Part shown: piece by piece, positions 9,178 to 17,778 of the stretch
Position numbering within the stretch: position 1 is the first letter of the stretch
Layout of the letters: each line of letters opens with the position of its first letter
Source: Ktedonospora formicarum
GTDB taxonomy: Bacteria > Chloroflexota > Ktedonobacteria > Ktedonobacterales > Ktedonobacteraceae
Assembly: GCF_016587355.1 (NCBI RefSeq)
Contig: NZ_BNJF01000001.1
Location: 2,492,501-2,556,500 of the forward strand
DNA: 64,000 nucleotides
Reading direction: 5' to 3'
The notes under the pieces: generated by a model
Told to the model about the DNA's origin: nothing
What the model saw: the letters and a program-made list of their open reading frames with translations, nothing else
The model's database searches: none
Made by a program: the position numbers and the translations under genes

Positions 9178-10071
9178 ATGCATATCCGTGTTATAGGCGC
9201 GCCCATCGATCTAGGCGCAGACCGGCGCGGCGTCGATATTGGCCCCAGTGCCATCCGCTATGCGGGTCTACATGAGCATTTACGTACGCTAGGTCATACA
9301 GTTTCTGACTTTGGCAATATACATGTCCCTCAACCAGAAAGTCAGCCAACTGGTGATTCCAAGCTCAAATACCTTGAGCCAATCGTACAGGTCTCGGAAG
9401 AGCTTGCAAATGTTGTAGCTGAAACGCTGCGCAGCGAGCAATTCCCCTTGATCCTAGGTGGGGATCACAGCATGGCGCTCGGCTCTATCAGCGGTGTCAC
9501 CGCCGTTCATAAAGATGTTGGTGTCATATGGGTCGACGCGCATGGCGACTTTAATATCGAAGAAACCACCCCTTCTGGTAATATTCACGGCATGATTCTC
9601 TCTGCATTAGCGGGTCAGGGTCATCCCAGCCTGGTCAATATTGGAGGCTGGTCCCCCAAGCTAAATCCGGAGAATATCGTTATTGTTGGAGCTCGAGATC
9701 TTGATCCTGGCGAGCAGGCACTTCTACGCAAGCACAAGGTCCATGTATACACGATGTCAGAAGTAGATCGCTATGGCATTTCAGACATCATGAACCGCGC
9801 CATTACAATCGCTGGACGCGAGAACCATCCCATTCACCTCAGCCTGGATATGGACTCACTCGACCCACGTGAAGCCCCAGGCGTCGGAACTCCTGTACGA
9901 GGTGGATTGAGTTATCGAGAAGCTCACCTGGCAATGGAAATGGTCAATGACTCCAAGCGCATGGTGTCTATGGACGTTGTAGAAGTGAATTCGATCCTCG
10001 ACCGGGAGAATGCCACAGCTCTTCTGGCAGTTGAACTCATACTCTCTGCTCTAGGCAAGAAGATTCTCTAA
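9178..10071 (+). CDS. rocF: Arginase
   Basis: Ureohydrolase family enzyme that splits L-arginine into ornithine and urea, 297 residues as usual for bacterial arginases. The Mn-binding motifs are all present: GGDHS at 94-98, DAHGDFN at 120-126, and SLDMDSLDP near 222-230. The substrate-loop sequence TPSGNIHGM (131-139) fits arginase rather than agmatinase. The C-terminal DVVEVNS motif is present. Start ATG 9178 has TGAGG upstream. The next gene is a branched-chain aminotransferase on the same strand 95 bases on, which with the nearby glutamate dehydrogenase suggests a nitrogen-metabolism neighbourhood; a shared operon is not shown. Confidence 0.92.
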   Translation: MHIRVIGAPIDLGADRRGVDIGPSAIRYAGLHEHLRTLGHTVSDFGNIHVPQPESQPTGDSKLKYLEPIVQVSEELANVVAETLRSEQFPLILGGDHSMALGSISGVTAVHKDVGVIWVDAHGDFNIEETTPSGNIHGMILSALAGQGHPSLVNIGGWSPKLNPENIVIVGARDLDPGEQALLRKHKVHVYTMSEVDRYGISDIMNRAITIAGRENHPIHLSLDMDSLDPREAPGVGTPVRGGLSYREAHLAMEMVNDSKRMVSMDVVEVNSILDRENATALLAVELILSALGKKIL

Positions 10072-10162
10072 TCACAAGAGATCATATTTGATGCCATGCG
10101 ATAAGAGCATTTATAGCATAAAAACGTAAATAGACACTCTTTATTACCCCAGAAAAGGAGGA

Positions 10163-10194
10163 AACAATGAGAGGCAATGTGGCCTCTCATTGTT
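10163..10194 (+). promoter_or_regulatory. Perfect hairpin over the ilvE start codon
   Basis: AACAATGAGAGGC (10163-10175) and GCCTCTCATTGTT (10182-10194) form a perfect 13-bp stem with a six-base loop. The presumed ATG (10167-10169) lies inside the 5' arm, directly after the Shine-Dalgarno AAAAGGAGG (10154-10161). Folding would block that start or, alternatively, bring the Shine-Dalgarno near the in-frame ATG codons at 10200 and 10203. Confidence 0.75.
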
Positions 10195-11126
10195 GCAACA
10201 TGATGAACGCAAAAGAATTGTTTATGAATGGGGAGTTCATAACCGCTGACAAAGGTATGATCTCGGTACGCACACATGCCTTCGCCTATGGTACGGGTTG
10301 CTTTGAGGGCATTCGCGGCTACTGGAACGAAGAGGAACAGCAAGTATACCTCTTCCGCCTACGCGAACATTATGAGCGCCTACTCCGCTCCTGCAAAATC
10401 CTCCATATCCATCTCCCCTACACCGTGGAGCAATTGATAGATATTAGCACTGAGCTGGTTCGTCGTAATGGGCAGCGCGAAGATGTCTATCTGCGTCCAG
10501 TTGCCTACAAAGGTGACCAGATCATTGGAGTTACCTTACAAGGGCTTCACGACGAATACATTCTTACTTCCGAACCTCTGGGAAACTATGTTGAAATTAC
10601 AGGCCTACGCTGTGGTGTCTCATCATGGCGTCGCATCGACGACAACGCTATGCCAGCACGGGCCAAGATCTGTGGTAGCTATGTCAATGCGGCATTCGCC
10701 AAGTCCGACGCCCTGCAAAATGGTTTCGATGAAGCCATCATGCTCACTCACGAAGGCAACGTTTCCGAGGGAAGCGCGGAAAACATCTTCCTCTATAGCG
10801 ATGGTGAGTTCATAACACCATCTCCCACAGAAAATATTCTCCTCGGCATTACTCGCGATACGGCAATGAGGCTCGCCGAGCATGAACTCGGTATTCCTAC
10901 TCGTGAGCGCCAGGTTGACCGCACAGAACTTTATCTAGCAGACGAGATCTTTCTCTGTGGCACAGGCGCGCAGATTGCGCCTGTTATTGAGATTGACCAT
11001 CGTCCTGTTGGCAGCGGCAAAGTTGGTCCAGTTGTCCGTAAATTACAGGAGCTCTACTTCGATATCGTACGCGGCAAGCACCCTGAATATAGTCCCCAGT
11101 GGTGTACACCAGTCTACCCCAAATAA
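10167..11126 (+). CDS. ilvE: Branched-chain amino acid aminotransferase
   Basis: Class IV PLP-dependent aminotransferase, 319 residues, which transfers the amino group between leucine, isoleucine or valine and 2-oxoglutarate. Motifs: FAYGTGCFEGIRGY (early substrate loop), VYLRPVAYKG, ARAKICGSYVNAAFAKSDA containing the PLP lysine (first Lys), FDEAIML and GNVSEGSAENIF, and the C-terminal FLCGTGAQIAPV. The start is uncertain. ATG 10167 has the best Shine-Dalgarno (10154-10161) but lies inside a perfect hairpin; ATG 10200 or 10203 would give a protein beginning MNAKELFMNGE, closer to family length. D-amino acid or aminodeoxychorismate relatives are less likely given the length and the motifs. Confidence 0.9.
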   Translation: MRGNVASHCCNMMNAKELFMNGEFITADKGMISVRTHAFAYGTGCFEGIRGYWNEEEQQVYLFRLREHYERLLRSCKILHIHLPYTVEQLIDISTELVRRNGQREDVYLRPVAYKGDQIIGVTLQGLHDEYILTSEPLGNYVEITGLRCGVSSWRRIDDNAMPARAKICGSYVNAAFAKSDALQNGFDEAIMLTHEGNVSEGSAENIFLYSDGEFITPSPTENILLGITRDTAMRLAEHELGIPTRERQVDRTELYLADEIFLCGTGAQIAPVIEIDHRPVGSGKVGPVVRKLQELYFDIVRGKHPEYSPQWCTPVYPK

Positions 11127-11161
11127 AGCGCTCCAGGCGCTTATAAACGGCACAAAACATA

Positions 11162-11194
11162 TGCCAGGATCCTTTTATTAAAAGGATCCTGGCA
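11162..11194. terminator. Bidirectional terminator between ilvE and a convergent gene
   Basis: A perfect 15-bp stem (TGCCAGGATCCTTTT, 11162-11176, with its complement at 11180-11194) and a three-base loop. It sits midway between convergent genes. The T-rich part is inside the stem; there is no outside T-run. Confidence 0.75.
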
Positions 11195-11222
11195 CATCTA
11201 TGCAAAAAGCACCGCAAAGAAC

Positions 11223-12077
11223 TTATTCATAAAAATAAGGGCCCAGTTCGCGAATAGCCTGCACAAGCACCTCTCGCAAGGAAGCGCTCGTTGCGGGTTG
11301 CTTATTCCTCAGTAACAACTGGAAATATAGTCCATTTAGAAACTGGCGTGTGTTACAAAAGGCGCGATTTTCTTCATCAACGTTAAAAGCTTCGTTCCAT
11401 GGCTTGCGCCCCTCTGGCTTAACGATGCCTTGTATCCACTGCTGGAGAAAAGACATAGGGAGAAGCTCGCGGCTCAGGGCCTCAAACACAACAACCGCTA
11501 GCCGTTCATCTTCACGGTCAATAAAAACTTCATGTGCTGGTGCTGTAATACGCCAGGCAACTACGTCCAGAATATGTTCAAGCTCAAGTTGATGCACATA
11601 TCGATTGTGCGCAAAAGCCAGCAACAGATCAGCTCCATGGGCAACCGAATGCGCCCATCCCTTCACAGAAACATAGCCTCTCAAATCGCGCTCAGACTGA
11701 TAGTAGGCTAATGCTTCTTTTAACCATTCCAACACATCCTGCTCCTGTAAGAAAGGGTGCGCGTTATCGTAATCCACTACATTATTGAGAACGAGGAGCG
11801 AGAAGGAGCGCAAAAAGACGCTATCAGTTCCCTCTTCACCCAAACCCAGACGCAGATTGGAACGAAGTTGTGCAGCCACGCTATAAAGCTCTTCTGAGGT
11901 ATACAGGCAATCGCGCTCTATCCATAAAGCCAGAGTCATATAAGCATGTTCGCGCAGATCTGAATTAATCGAGCCTAAATTTTCTAGTAATTCTGGCAAC
12001 AGTTCAGAGGCAGAGAAACCGGAAGGAAGCGTATACTCATTGGCGGCAATTTCCAGCCAGAAGGCTTTCTCCATCAT
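11223..12077 (-). CDS. DUF2785 family protein
   Basis: 284 residues, no signal peptide or membrane helix, mostly helical in composition. The GWAHSVAHGADLLLAFA stretch near the middle is the sequence I associate with the uncharacterised DUF2785 family; function unknown. The C-terminal half includes RQFLNGLYFQLLLR and ends ...ELGPYFYE. Start ATG 12077 has GAGGAG upstream in the minus direction. It is transcribed in the same direction as rpsI but follows the rpsI terminator, so it is probably independent of the ribosomal operon. No enzymatic motif can be named. Confidence 0.72.
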   Translation of the reverse strand: MMEKAFWLEIAANEYTLPSGFSASELLPELLENLGSINSDLREHAYMTLALWIERDCLYTSEELYSVAAQLRSNLRLGLGEEGTDSVFLRSFSLLVLNNVVDYDNAHPFLQEQDVLEWLKEALAYYQSERDLRGYVSVKGWAHSVAHGADLLLAFAHNRYVHQLELEHILDVVAWRITAPAHEVFIDREDERLAVVVFEALSRELLPMSFLQQWIQGIVKPEGRKPWNEAFNVDEENRAFCNTRQFLNGLYFQLLLRNKQPATSASLREVLVQAIRELGPYFYE

Positions 12078-12114
12078 ATTTTCTCCTCAACTAAATCGAT
12101 AGCACCGTGCTGGC

Positions 12115-12151
12115 AGAAAAAGACCCCTGCCGAAAGACTTCCAGCAGGGGT
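12115..12151 (-). terminator. Terminator after rpsI (end of the ribosomal cluster)
   Basis: ACCCCTGC (12123-12130) pairs with GCAGGGGT (12144-12151). Read on the minus strand the stem is followed by CTTTTTCT. It lies 45 bases beyond the rpsI stop and closes the long minus-strand cluster. The plus side is also followed by ATTTTT, so it may work both ways. Confidence 0.88.
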
Positions 12152-12195
12152 ATAAATTTTTGTTTCCAACAGATGCATGAAACGCAATAGAGGAA

Positions 12196-12618
12196 CTAGC
12201 GCTTCGTGTACTGTGGAGCCTTGCGTGCGCGCTTGAGGCCTGGCTTCTTTCTTTCTTTCATGCGAGGATCGCGAGTCAGATAGCCAGCTTTGCGCATGGC
12301 AGCTTTGTTCTCAGCATCCATGCGTACCAGAGCACGAGCCAAGCCGTGGCGAATCGCGCCAGCCTGACCGCTAGTACCGCCGCCAACGACACGAACGGTA
12401 ATCGTGTAGTTGCCCAGATTAATCTCGCGGCAAGGGCTAGAAATGGTGGCGAGGTGTGTCTCACCTATCCCAAAGTATTGCTGAGCGGGTTTGCCGTTAA
12501 CGGTGATGCTACCATCGCCATTGGGGTAGAGGCGTACGCGGGCTACCGCCGTCTTGCGCCGACCCATGCCATAGTAGTACTCACCTTTGATTGTTTCACT
12601 TTTAGTGATTTCAGCCAA
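12196..12618 (-). CDS. rpsI: Small ribosomal subunit protein uS9
   Basis: Ribosomal protein S9, 140 residues, whose C-terminal tail reaches the P-site tRNA. Family features: YYGMGRRKTAVARVRLYPN, the TVRVVGGGTSGQAGAIRHG loop, RALVRMD, and the basic tail ending in APQYTKR. The start is TTG at 12618, supported by GAGGAG 8 nt upstream. It is 18 bases downstream of rplM, the usual rplM-rpsI pair, and is the last gene of the cluster before the terminator at 12115-12151. Confidence 0.96.
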   Translation of the reverse strand: MAEITKSETIKGEYYYGMGRRKTAVARVRLYPNGDGSITVNGKPAQQYFGIGETHLATISSPCREINLGNYTITVRVVGGGTSGQAGAIRHGLARALVRMDAENKAAMRKAGYLTRDPRMKERKKPGLKRARKAPQYTKR

Positions 12619-12636
12619 GGTAAATTCTCCTCTTCT

Positions 12637-13107
12637 TTACTTCGCAGCGGTGGTCTGCTGCAAGAGAGCCTCAGGACCTGTCCAGACCACAGGTTTCTGG
12701 GCCTCATGTGGATGTGTGGGGCCAGCATAAATCTTTAGATGGCTCATCACCTGCTTGCCGAGGCGATTGTGCATAACCATACCGCGCACTGCATGCTCAA
12801 GAGCGCGCTCAGGGAACTTACCCTCGATAACCTGACGCAAGGTCTGCTGTCTTAAGCCGCCTGGATACTGGGTGTGACGATAGTACACCTTCTGCTCCAT
12901 GCGCTTACCGGTCACAGCAATTTTATCCGCATTAATCACGATGACAAAGTCGCCGCTATCCATATGCGGGGTAAATGTTGGTTTATGCTTCCCACGCAAG
13001 ATCTGCGCGATCTGTGATGCCAGGCGACCCAACACCTGCCCCTCGGCATCGATAACATACCACTTGGGTTGCAGATCAGCGGCCTTGGCGCTATATGTCT
13101 TATTCAT
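12637..13107 (-). CDS. rplM: Large ribosomal subunit protein uL13
   Basis: Ribosomal protein L13, an early assembly protein of the 50S subunit, 156 residues from ATG 13107. Hallmarks: KWYVIDAEGQVLGRLAS, GDFVIVINADKI, YRHTQYPGGLR, FPERALEHAVRGM and LKIYAGPTHPHEAQ. I chose ATG 13107 because it overlaps the truA stop codon (ATGA), a translational-coupling arrangement, and fits the family start MNKTYSAK. An in-frame TTG at 13116 is possible. It is paired with rpsI downstream. Confidence 0.96.
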   Translation of the reverse strand: MNKTYSAKAADLQPKWYVIDAEGQVLGRLASQIAQILRGKHKPTFTPHMDSGDFVIVINADKIAVTGKRMEQKVYYRHTQYPGGLRQQTLRQVIEGKFPERALEHAVRGMVMHNRLGKQVMSHLKIYAGPTHPHEAQKPVVWTGPEALLQQTTAAK

Positions 13108-13901
13108 TTTGTCCAATTAACTCCAAATTTTTCAGGATACTCAACCCGTACCAGACACAGCCCATGTGAGGGGGCCGCTGAACCAGGGTGCGTTTTCTCC
13201 GCTCGCTGCACAATATCAGCAAATGCTTCAACACTCAGCCGTTGCTGTCCAACCAGGAGCAAGGTTCCAACCATCCTACGAACCTGCCCCGTGAGGAAGG
13301 CGTCCGCAGTAAAGTCGCAATAGACAAGCTCCGTCTGCTGACTATCACGTAAGCAGCGGGCCTCTAGCATAGTACGAATACAATGATGTGGTCCCGGCTT
13401 CTGCGGATTTGAGTCATCAGGGCTATGCCCAAAGGCTCCAAAATCCTTTCGTCCCAGCAGAAAGCGACAAGCTTCATCCATCAATGCCACATCAAGCGTA
13501 CGTGCGCAATGATAGGTATAGCGAGCTCGCAATGCCGTCGGTATATTCGCATTCCAGATCGTATAGCGATAGGAACGACTTTGCGCGCTGTAGCGAGCAT
13601 GAAAACCCTGTGGCATCTCACTCGCCCAGCGAACCACAACCGTACCGGGCAATACGGCATTGAGTGCTCGCAACCAAACCTCAGAGGTCAAACGCGATGC
13701 TGTATGGAAGTGGATCACCTGACCGCTGCCATGTACACCAGCGTCAGTACGCCCCGCACCATAGACAGTGGTCTGCACACCACAAATCTTCGCGATGGCT
13801 TTCTCCAACACTCCCTGCACTGTAGGACCATGATCCGCGCGTTGGCGCTGAAAGCCATGGTACTCGGTGCCATCATACTCAATACCGCATCCAATAATCA
13901 T
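13104..13901 (-). CDS. truA: tRNA pseudouridine(38-40) synthase TruA
   Basis: Isomerises uridine to pseudouridine at positions 38-40 of the tRNA anticodon arm. 265 residues from ATG 13901, a normal family length; an in-frame TTG at 13964 would add 21 residues without family similarity. Motifs: IEYDGTEYHGFQRQ near the N-terminus, the catalytic-Asp motif GAGRTDAGVHGSGQVIHF, FHARYSAQSRSYRYTI, and the late QVRRMVGTLLLVG. It follows rplQ, as in many bacteria, but repeat element B lies between them. The stop overlaps the rplM start by four bases. Confidence 0.94.
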   Translation of the reverse strand: MIIGCGIEYDGTEYHGFQRQRADHGPTVQGVLEKAIAKICGVQTTVYGAGRTDAGVHGSGQVIHFHTASRLTSEVWLRALNAVLPGTVVVRWASEMPQGFHARYSAQSRSYRYTIWNANIPTALRARYTYHCARTLDVALMDEACRFLLGRKDFGAFGHSPDDSNPQKPGPHHCIRTMLEARCLRDSQQTELVYCDFTADAFLTGQVRRMVGTLLLVGQQRLSVEAFADIVQRAEKTHPGSAAPSHGLCLVRVEYPEKFGVNWTK

Positions 13902-13997
13902 ACGTTTAAAAAGTACAGCTTTTCGTACGTTTATGTACGCCTTTAGGTCTAGATCCAGGTACAAATACCAGGTACCAGATACCGTTCAGTGGCTAAA

Positions 13998-14087
13998 GTC
14001 TTAATGCGAAAACCTACCTGCTAAAGAGGGCACCACCCGAAGGTGGTATGGCGCACTGACACACTCAGGTTTTCGAGTTAGGAGTAA
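13998..14087 (+). repeat. Intergenic inverted-repeat element, copy B
   Basis: Left end GTCTTAATGCGAAAACC (13998-14014) and right end CTCAGGTTTTCGAGTTAGGAGTAA (14064-14087) pair over about 12 bases. An inner hairpin, ACCACC-CGAA-GGTGGT, is at about 14032-14047. It lies between truA and rplQ, both on the minus strand. A 9-base direct repeat, ACCAGGTAC, occurs on either side (13967-13975 and 14095-14103). Confidence 0.75.
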
Positions 14088-14128
14088 CAAACGCACCAGG
14101 TACACCATGTGTACACTTAGCGGGTCAA

Positions 14129-14755
14129 TTATACCAGGGCAATCTGTATAATTTCGGCCGCATCGCCCTTGCGTCGTCCAAGTTTCGTGCTACGAGTATA
14201 GCCACCTGGGCGGCCAGCGTAGCGAGGGGCCAGTTCCTCAAACATCTTCTTTACGACCAGCTCATCCGGCAAAGCGCTCAAGATCTTACGGCGAGCATGC
14301 AGCTCAATAACCATCGACTGGTACGCAGCCTCCAGCGCCTTCTTCGCCTCAGACTCATTCGATATGATCTGTAGGAGTTCCTCGCGACGATCTTTGAGCT
14401 TCTGTTCCAGGAACTTGCGGCCCTTATCGGTCAAGGGAGCCTTTGACTGAGCAGCGCGTTCTTCATTGCTTGCAACTTTCGCATCCAACGAGAAGCGACC
14501 TTTGCGTGCAAACGCGAGAATCTGTTCAGCTTTCTCTTTATCGCTTACAACCTTCGCCAGGTGACTTTGAGCAGCCTGACGACCTTTGACAGCGGTATCA
14601 ATCAGCTTTTCCACTTCGCCGCGAATAGCCTGCGCGCGCGAGGTTGTCGTCTCAATACGGTCAAACCGAATCAAGCCAGCCATCAGGCTACGGCGCGCGG
14701 CACGACGGCGCGGCTCAGGCATATTCATCCGGTTTCCGGCAATTCGGTGCCTCAA
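14129..14755 (-). CDS. rplQ: Large ribosomal subunit protein bL17 with a long internal insertion
   Basis: Ribosomal protein L17, located near the peptide exit tunnel. 208 residues against about 115-125 in most bacteria. The N-terminal part (MRHRIAGN...RIETTTSRAQAIRGEVEKLID, 1-55) and the C-terminal part (VVKKMFEELAPRYAGRPGGYTR onward, about 167-208) match the family. Between them, residues about 62-155 are an extra Lys/Glu/Ala-rich, helix-prone insertion. The start is TTG at 14755, backed by a GGAGG inside the end of rpoA at 6 nt spacing. The rpoA stop is 1 base upstream, so translation is probably coupled. Confidence 0.93.
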   Translation of the reverse strand: MRHRIAGNRMNMPEPRRRAARRSLMAGLIRFDRIETTTSRAQAIRGEVEKLIDTAVKGRQAAQSHLAKVVSDKEKAEQILAFARKGRFSLDAKVASNEERAAQSKAPLTDKGRKFLEQKLKDRREELLQIISNESEAKKALEAAYQSMVIELHARRKILSALPDELVVKKMFEELAPRYAGRPGGYTRSTKLGRRKGDAAEIIQIALV

Positions 14756-14756
14756 C

Positions 14757-15737
14757 TCATTCCTCCATTTCGTGGTCGCCGTCTACGTCGGCACCAACTG
14801 CGCTTGTGCGCGGATTAGGCAAGAAGTTACGAGCAAGTAAGCGCTCACGAAGCTCTTGCAAACTCTTCTCACCAAAGTTTCGCACGCCCAGCAGGTCTTC
14901 CTCATTCATCGAAAGGACCTGGCCCACTTTCGTAATATTGCTACGCTTCAGGCAGTTATAGGCGCGAACCGAGAGGTCAAGTTCCTCAATCGGCGTATCA
15001 TATATCTTCTGCGGAATGGGCAAGCTGCTCAGAGGAGCATTTTCTGGTTCTGGCAGAGACGCACGATAATTGGCGAGCAGAGAAAGATGCCGTACCAATA
15101 TATCCGCGCTCTGGCGCAATGCCTCATCCGGCGTAATTGTGCCATCAGTAATGATTTCCAGCACAATCTTATCGTAGTTCGTCATCTGGCCTACACGGGT
15201 GTGCTCAACCGTATAGTTAACCTTCTGAACTGGCGTATAGATCGCATCGACGGGAATAACCCCTATCGGTTGATCTTCCTTCGAGTCAGCGGGAACATAG
15301 CTGCGGCCACTCTCCACCACCAGTTCCATATCCAGATGAGCATTATCGTTATCCAGAGTCGCGATATGTAATTCTGGATTGACGATCTCGACCGTGCTAG
15401 GGGCAACGATATCGGCTGCTGTGACTTCGCGCTCGCCACTAACCTCTACGCGCATCGTTACAGGATGCTCGGAGAAACTGCGCAGGCGCAATTTCTTGAT
15501 ATTCAAGACGATATCGGTCACGTCCTCCAGAACGCCAGTGACATCCTGAAATTCGTGCTGAACCCCTTCAATCCGAATAGAGGTCACAGCTGCGCCAGGC
15601 AGCGATGACAGCAACACACGTCGCAGCGCGTTGCCCAGGGTCTGGCCATACCCCGCCTCTAATGGCTCGATATCATAACTCGCATAATTACCCTGTGTTT
15701 TGGTGTTTTTTATACGAGGCAGAGTAATATCTAGCAA
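14757..15737 (-). CDS. rpoA: DNA-directed RNA polymerase subunit alpha
   Basis: Alpha subunit, scaffold for beta/beta' assembly and contact for promoters and activators. 326 residues. N-terminal domain: the start MLDITLPRI, then GYGQTLGNALRRVLLSSLPG. C-terminal domain (about 240-315) with the helix-hairpin-helix ELDLSVRAYNCLKRSNI and LLGVRNFGEKSLQELRERL. The C-terminus is short and acidic (DVDGDHEMEE). The start is TTG at 15737. It sits between rpsD and rplQ, the standard alpha-operon order. Confidence 0.97.
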   Translation of the reverse strand: MLDITLPRIKNTKTQGNYASYDIEPLEAGYGQTLGNALRRVLLSSLPGAAVTSIRIEGVQHEFQDVTGVLEDVTDIVLNIKKLRLRSFSEHPVTMRVEVSGEREVTAADIVAPSTVEIVNPELHIATLDNDNAHLDMELVVESGRSYVPADSKEDQPIGVIPVDAIYTPVQKVNYTVEHTRVGQMTNYDKIVLEIITDGTITPDEALRQSADILVRHLSLLANYRASLPEPENAPLSSLPIPQKIYDTPIEELDLSVRAYNCLKRSNITKVGQVLSMNEEDLLGVRNFGEKSLQELRERLLARNFLPNPRTSAVGADVDGDHEMEE

Positions 15738-15937
15738 GGTTCAAACCTGCCTTTCTTTTTCTACCACTATCCATCCGCAAGCGTGCTCTCTCTCCCAGGT
15801 TTGCTGCATTACCGCAGCCTCAGGAGCACGCACTGGAAGGGGAGGCGCCACGAATGGCGGTAGTCCAAGAGTGCTATGCCCCAAGCGGCTCCACGAAGGA
15901 GCGCCGCCCAGGGATCGACCCACCGCAACTCAACGTG

Positions 15938-16570
15938 TTAACGCTGATAGTACTCGACGACCATCTGCTCGTCAAAGGGCAGTTCGAGATCCGTGCGTGA
16001 AGGCAGTGACAGTACACGGCCAGTCAACGCATCAACGTCCAGGCGCAGCCAGGTAGGAATACCCTTCTGAGTCAGCAGAAGCGAACGCTGCTTGAAGTAC
16101 TCCAAGCCCTTGCTGGAATCGCGCACTGCAATCACGTCATTCGGCTTAGCAATAAAGGATGGGATGTCTGTCTTGCGGCCATTAACAACGAAGTGACCAT
16201 GATTGACCAACTGGCGAGCCTGAGCACGCGAATCAGCGAAGCCCATGCGGTACACCAGGTTATCAAGACGCATCTCTAGAATCTGGAGCAGATTCTCGCT
16301 GGTCTTGCCAGGGCGGCGAGCAGCGGCAACGAAGTGCTTGCTAAACTGACGTTCCAGCACACCATAGGTGCGACGTACTCGTTGCTTCTCGCGCAACTGC
16401 TTGGCATAACCGGACTCTTTACGCGCGCGGCTGGTACCGTGCTGGCCAGGACGAGTGTTGCGATTGTGGCGCTCAAGTGTGCAATTCTGAATACACTTGT
16501 CGCCCTTCAAGAATAGTTTTACCCCCTCACGCCTGCACAGTTTGCAGACCGGGCCGGTATAACGCGCCAT
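15938..16570 (-). CDS. rpsD: Small ribosomal subunit protein uS4
   Basis: Ribosomal protein S4, primary 16S rRNA binder and translational-fidelity protein, 210 residues. The N-terminus carries a zinc knuckle (CKLC near residues 9-12, with two further Cys before GQHG). The S4 RNA-binding domain begins near [28 protein letters not shown]. Ends in a canonical VEYYQR. Start ATG 16570 has GAGGAGG upstream. It lies between rpsK and rpoA. A 200-base spacer with several GC-rich palindromic stretches separates it from rpoA. Confidence 0.97.
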   Translation of the reverse strand: MARYTGPVCKLCRREGVKLFLKGDKCIQNCTLERHNRNTRPGQHGTSRARKESGYAKQLREKQRVRRTYGVLERQFSKHFVAAARRPGKTSENLLQILEMRLDNLVYRMGFADSRAQARQLVNHGHFVVNGRKTDIPSFIAKPNDVIAVRDSSKGLEYFKQRSLLLTQKGIPTWLRLDVDALTGRVLSLPSRTDLELPFDEQMVVEYYQR

Positions 16571-16595
16571 CTATATATCCTCCTCAAATCCCAGG

Positions 16596-16994
16596 CTATA
16601 CACGACGCCGTTTGGGCGGGCGGCAGCCATTATGCGGAATAGGTGTTACGTCGGTAATCGAAGTGACCGAGAGGCCCGAAGCCTGAAGCGAGCGAATAGC
16701 AGCCTCACGACCAGATCCAGGTCCCTTGACGAAGACATCGATCTGTTTGAGGCCATGATCCATCGCGCGCCGTGCGGCGGATTCTGCGGTTACCTGAGCC
16801 GCATACGGGGTGCTCTTGCGCGATCCCTTAAAACCCTGCGCGCCAGCGCTTCCCCAGGAAATCACGTTCCCATTGGGATCGGTGAGGGTCACAATCGTAT
16901 TGTTGAATGTTGCCTGAATATGAGCCTGACCACGCGGCACAGACTTCCGCTCACGCCGCCTGACTTTGCCAGTAACTTTCTTCTTGTCTGCCAT
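16596..16994 (-). CDS. rpsK: Small ribosomal subunit protein uS11
   Basis: Ribosomal protein S11, 30S platform, lines the E-site mRNA path. 132 residues. Family markers: [61 protein letters not shown] and the end CRPPKRRRV. Start ATG 16994 follows a GGGAGAG. It lies 18 bases after rpsM and 25 before rpsD. Confidence 0.98.
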   Translation of the reverse strand: MADKKKVTGKVRRRERKSVPRGQAHIQATFNNTIVTLTDPNGNVISWGSAGAQGFKGSRKSTPYAAQVTAESAARRAMDHGLKQIDVFVKGPGSGREAAIRSLQASGLSVTSITDVTPIPHNGCRPPKRRRV

Positions 16995-17012
16995 GCTTTC
17001 TCTCTCCCGATG

Positions 17013-17393
17013 TTACTTCTTACCGGCCTTCTTCTTGCCGGCAACTGTTCTTTTCGGCCCACGGCGGGTACGCGCGTTCGTGCGAGTGCGCTGACCATGC
17101 ACCGGAAGATTGCGACGATGGCGTAGACCACGATAGCAGCCAATATCGATCAGCCGCTTAATGTTCATATCTACTTCGCGGCGCAGATCACCTTCAACCT
17201 TGTGTTCGCGGTCAATGACTTCACGTAGGCGGTTTACCTCTTCTTCAGTCAGGTCTTTGACGCGAGTATCAGGGTTAATTCTTGTTTTTGCTAGAATCTT
17301 CTTGCTTGTGGTAAGCCCGATTCCAAAGATATAGCACAGCGAGATCTCCACACGCTTCTCGCGTGGAATGTCAACGCCAGCAATTCTTGCCAT
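17013..17393 (-). CDS. rpsM: Small ribosomal subunit protein uS13
   Basis: Ribosomal protein S13 of the 30S head, which contacts the 50S subunit and P-site tRNA. 126 residues from ATG 17393, the family start [14 protein letters not shown], with GGAGGG 4 nt upstream; a longer in-frame start exists but adds no conserved sequence. [14 protein letters not shown], the helix-two-turn-helix near the middle, and [20 protein letters not shown] are typical. The C-terminus is Lys-rich. It lies between rpmJ and rpsK. Confidence 0.97.
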   Translation of the reverse strand: MARIAGVDIPREKRVEISLCYIFGIGLTTSKKILAKTRINPDTRVKDLTEEEVNRLREVIDREHKVEGDLRREVDMNIKRLIDIGCYRGLRHRRNLPVHGQRTRTNARTRRGPKRTVAGKKKAGKK

Positions 17394-17484
17394 CTTTCCC
17401 TCCAGCTTCGAGTTCCCCGCATTCCACTTGCCCACCACTAGAGGTTACATTCGGGCGGAGGAAGGGGAAACTCTCTATGCCATT

Positions 17485-17601
17485 TTAGCCTTGTTTTTGT
17501 TTATGCTTCGGATCTTTACTACATATCACCATAACCACGCGATGGCGACGAATGATCTTGCACCCGTCACAGCGTGGCTTGACCGAGGCGCGCACTTTCA
17601 T
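17485..17601 (-). CDS. rpmJ: Large ribosomal subunit protein bL36
   Basis: A small gene (38 residues) found by translating the gap between rpsM and infA. The protein begins [14 protein letters not shown] and has the L36 zinc ribbon: Cys11, Cys14, Cys27 and His33. Start ATG 17601 has GAGGAG 8 nt upstream. The infA-rpmJ-rpsM order is standard. L36 is a late-assembling 50S protein; the zinc-binding form is the ordinary one. Confidence 0.95.
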   Translation of the reverse strand: MKVRASVKPRCDGCKIIRRHRVVMVICSKDPKHKQKQG

Positions 17602-17778
17602 GACTTGCTCTCCTCAAGAATGTTGAGTTGCTAACAATACTCCAGGCACAAGAGGGCATGACAACCTGCTTTCAGCTTGCTTTTATGTGCTACCCTCATT
17701 ACTGCGCCTATCTGCGTTCGAAACACCTGTCTGGGCCACAGGGATCCCTGGGAACAAAGAAGGATGCCTACCTCCACA

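Noticed and set aside
17690..17760. tRNA-like stretch (GTTCGAA plus nearby palindrome) between rpmJ and infA
   Set aside because: No acceptor, D or anticodon stem can be formed around it; the palindrome CAGGGATCCCTG stands alone.
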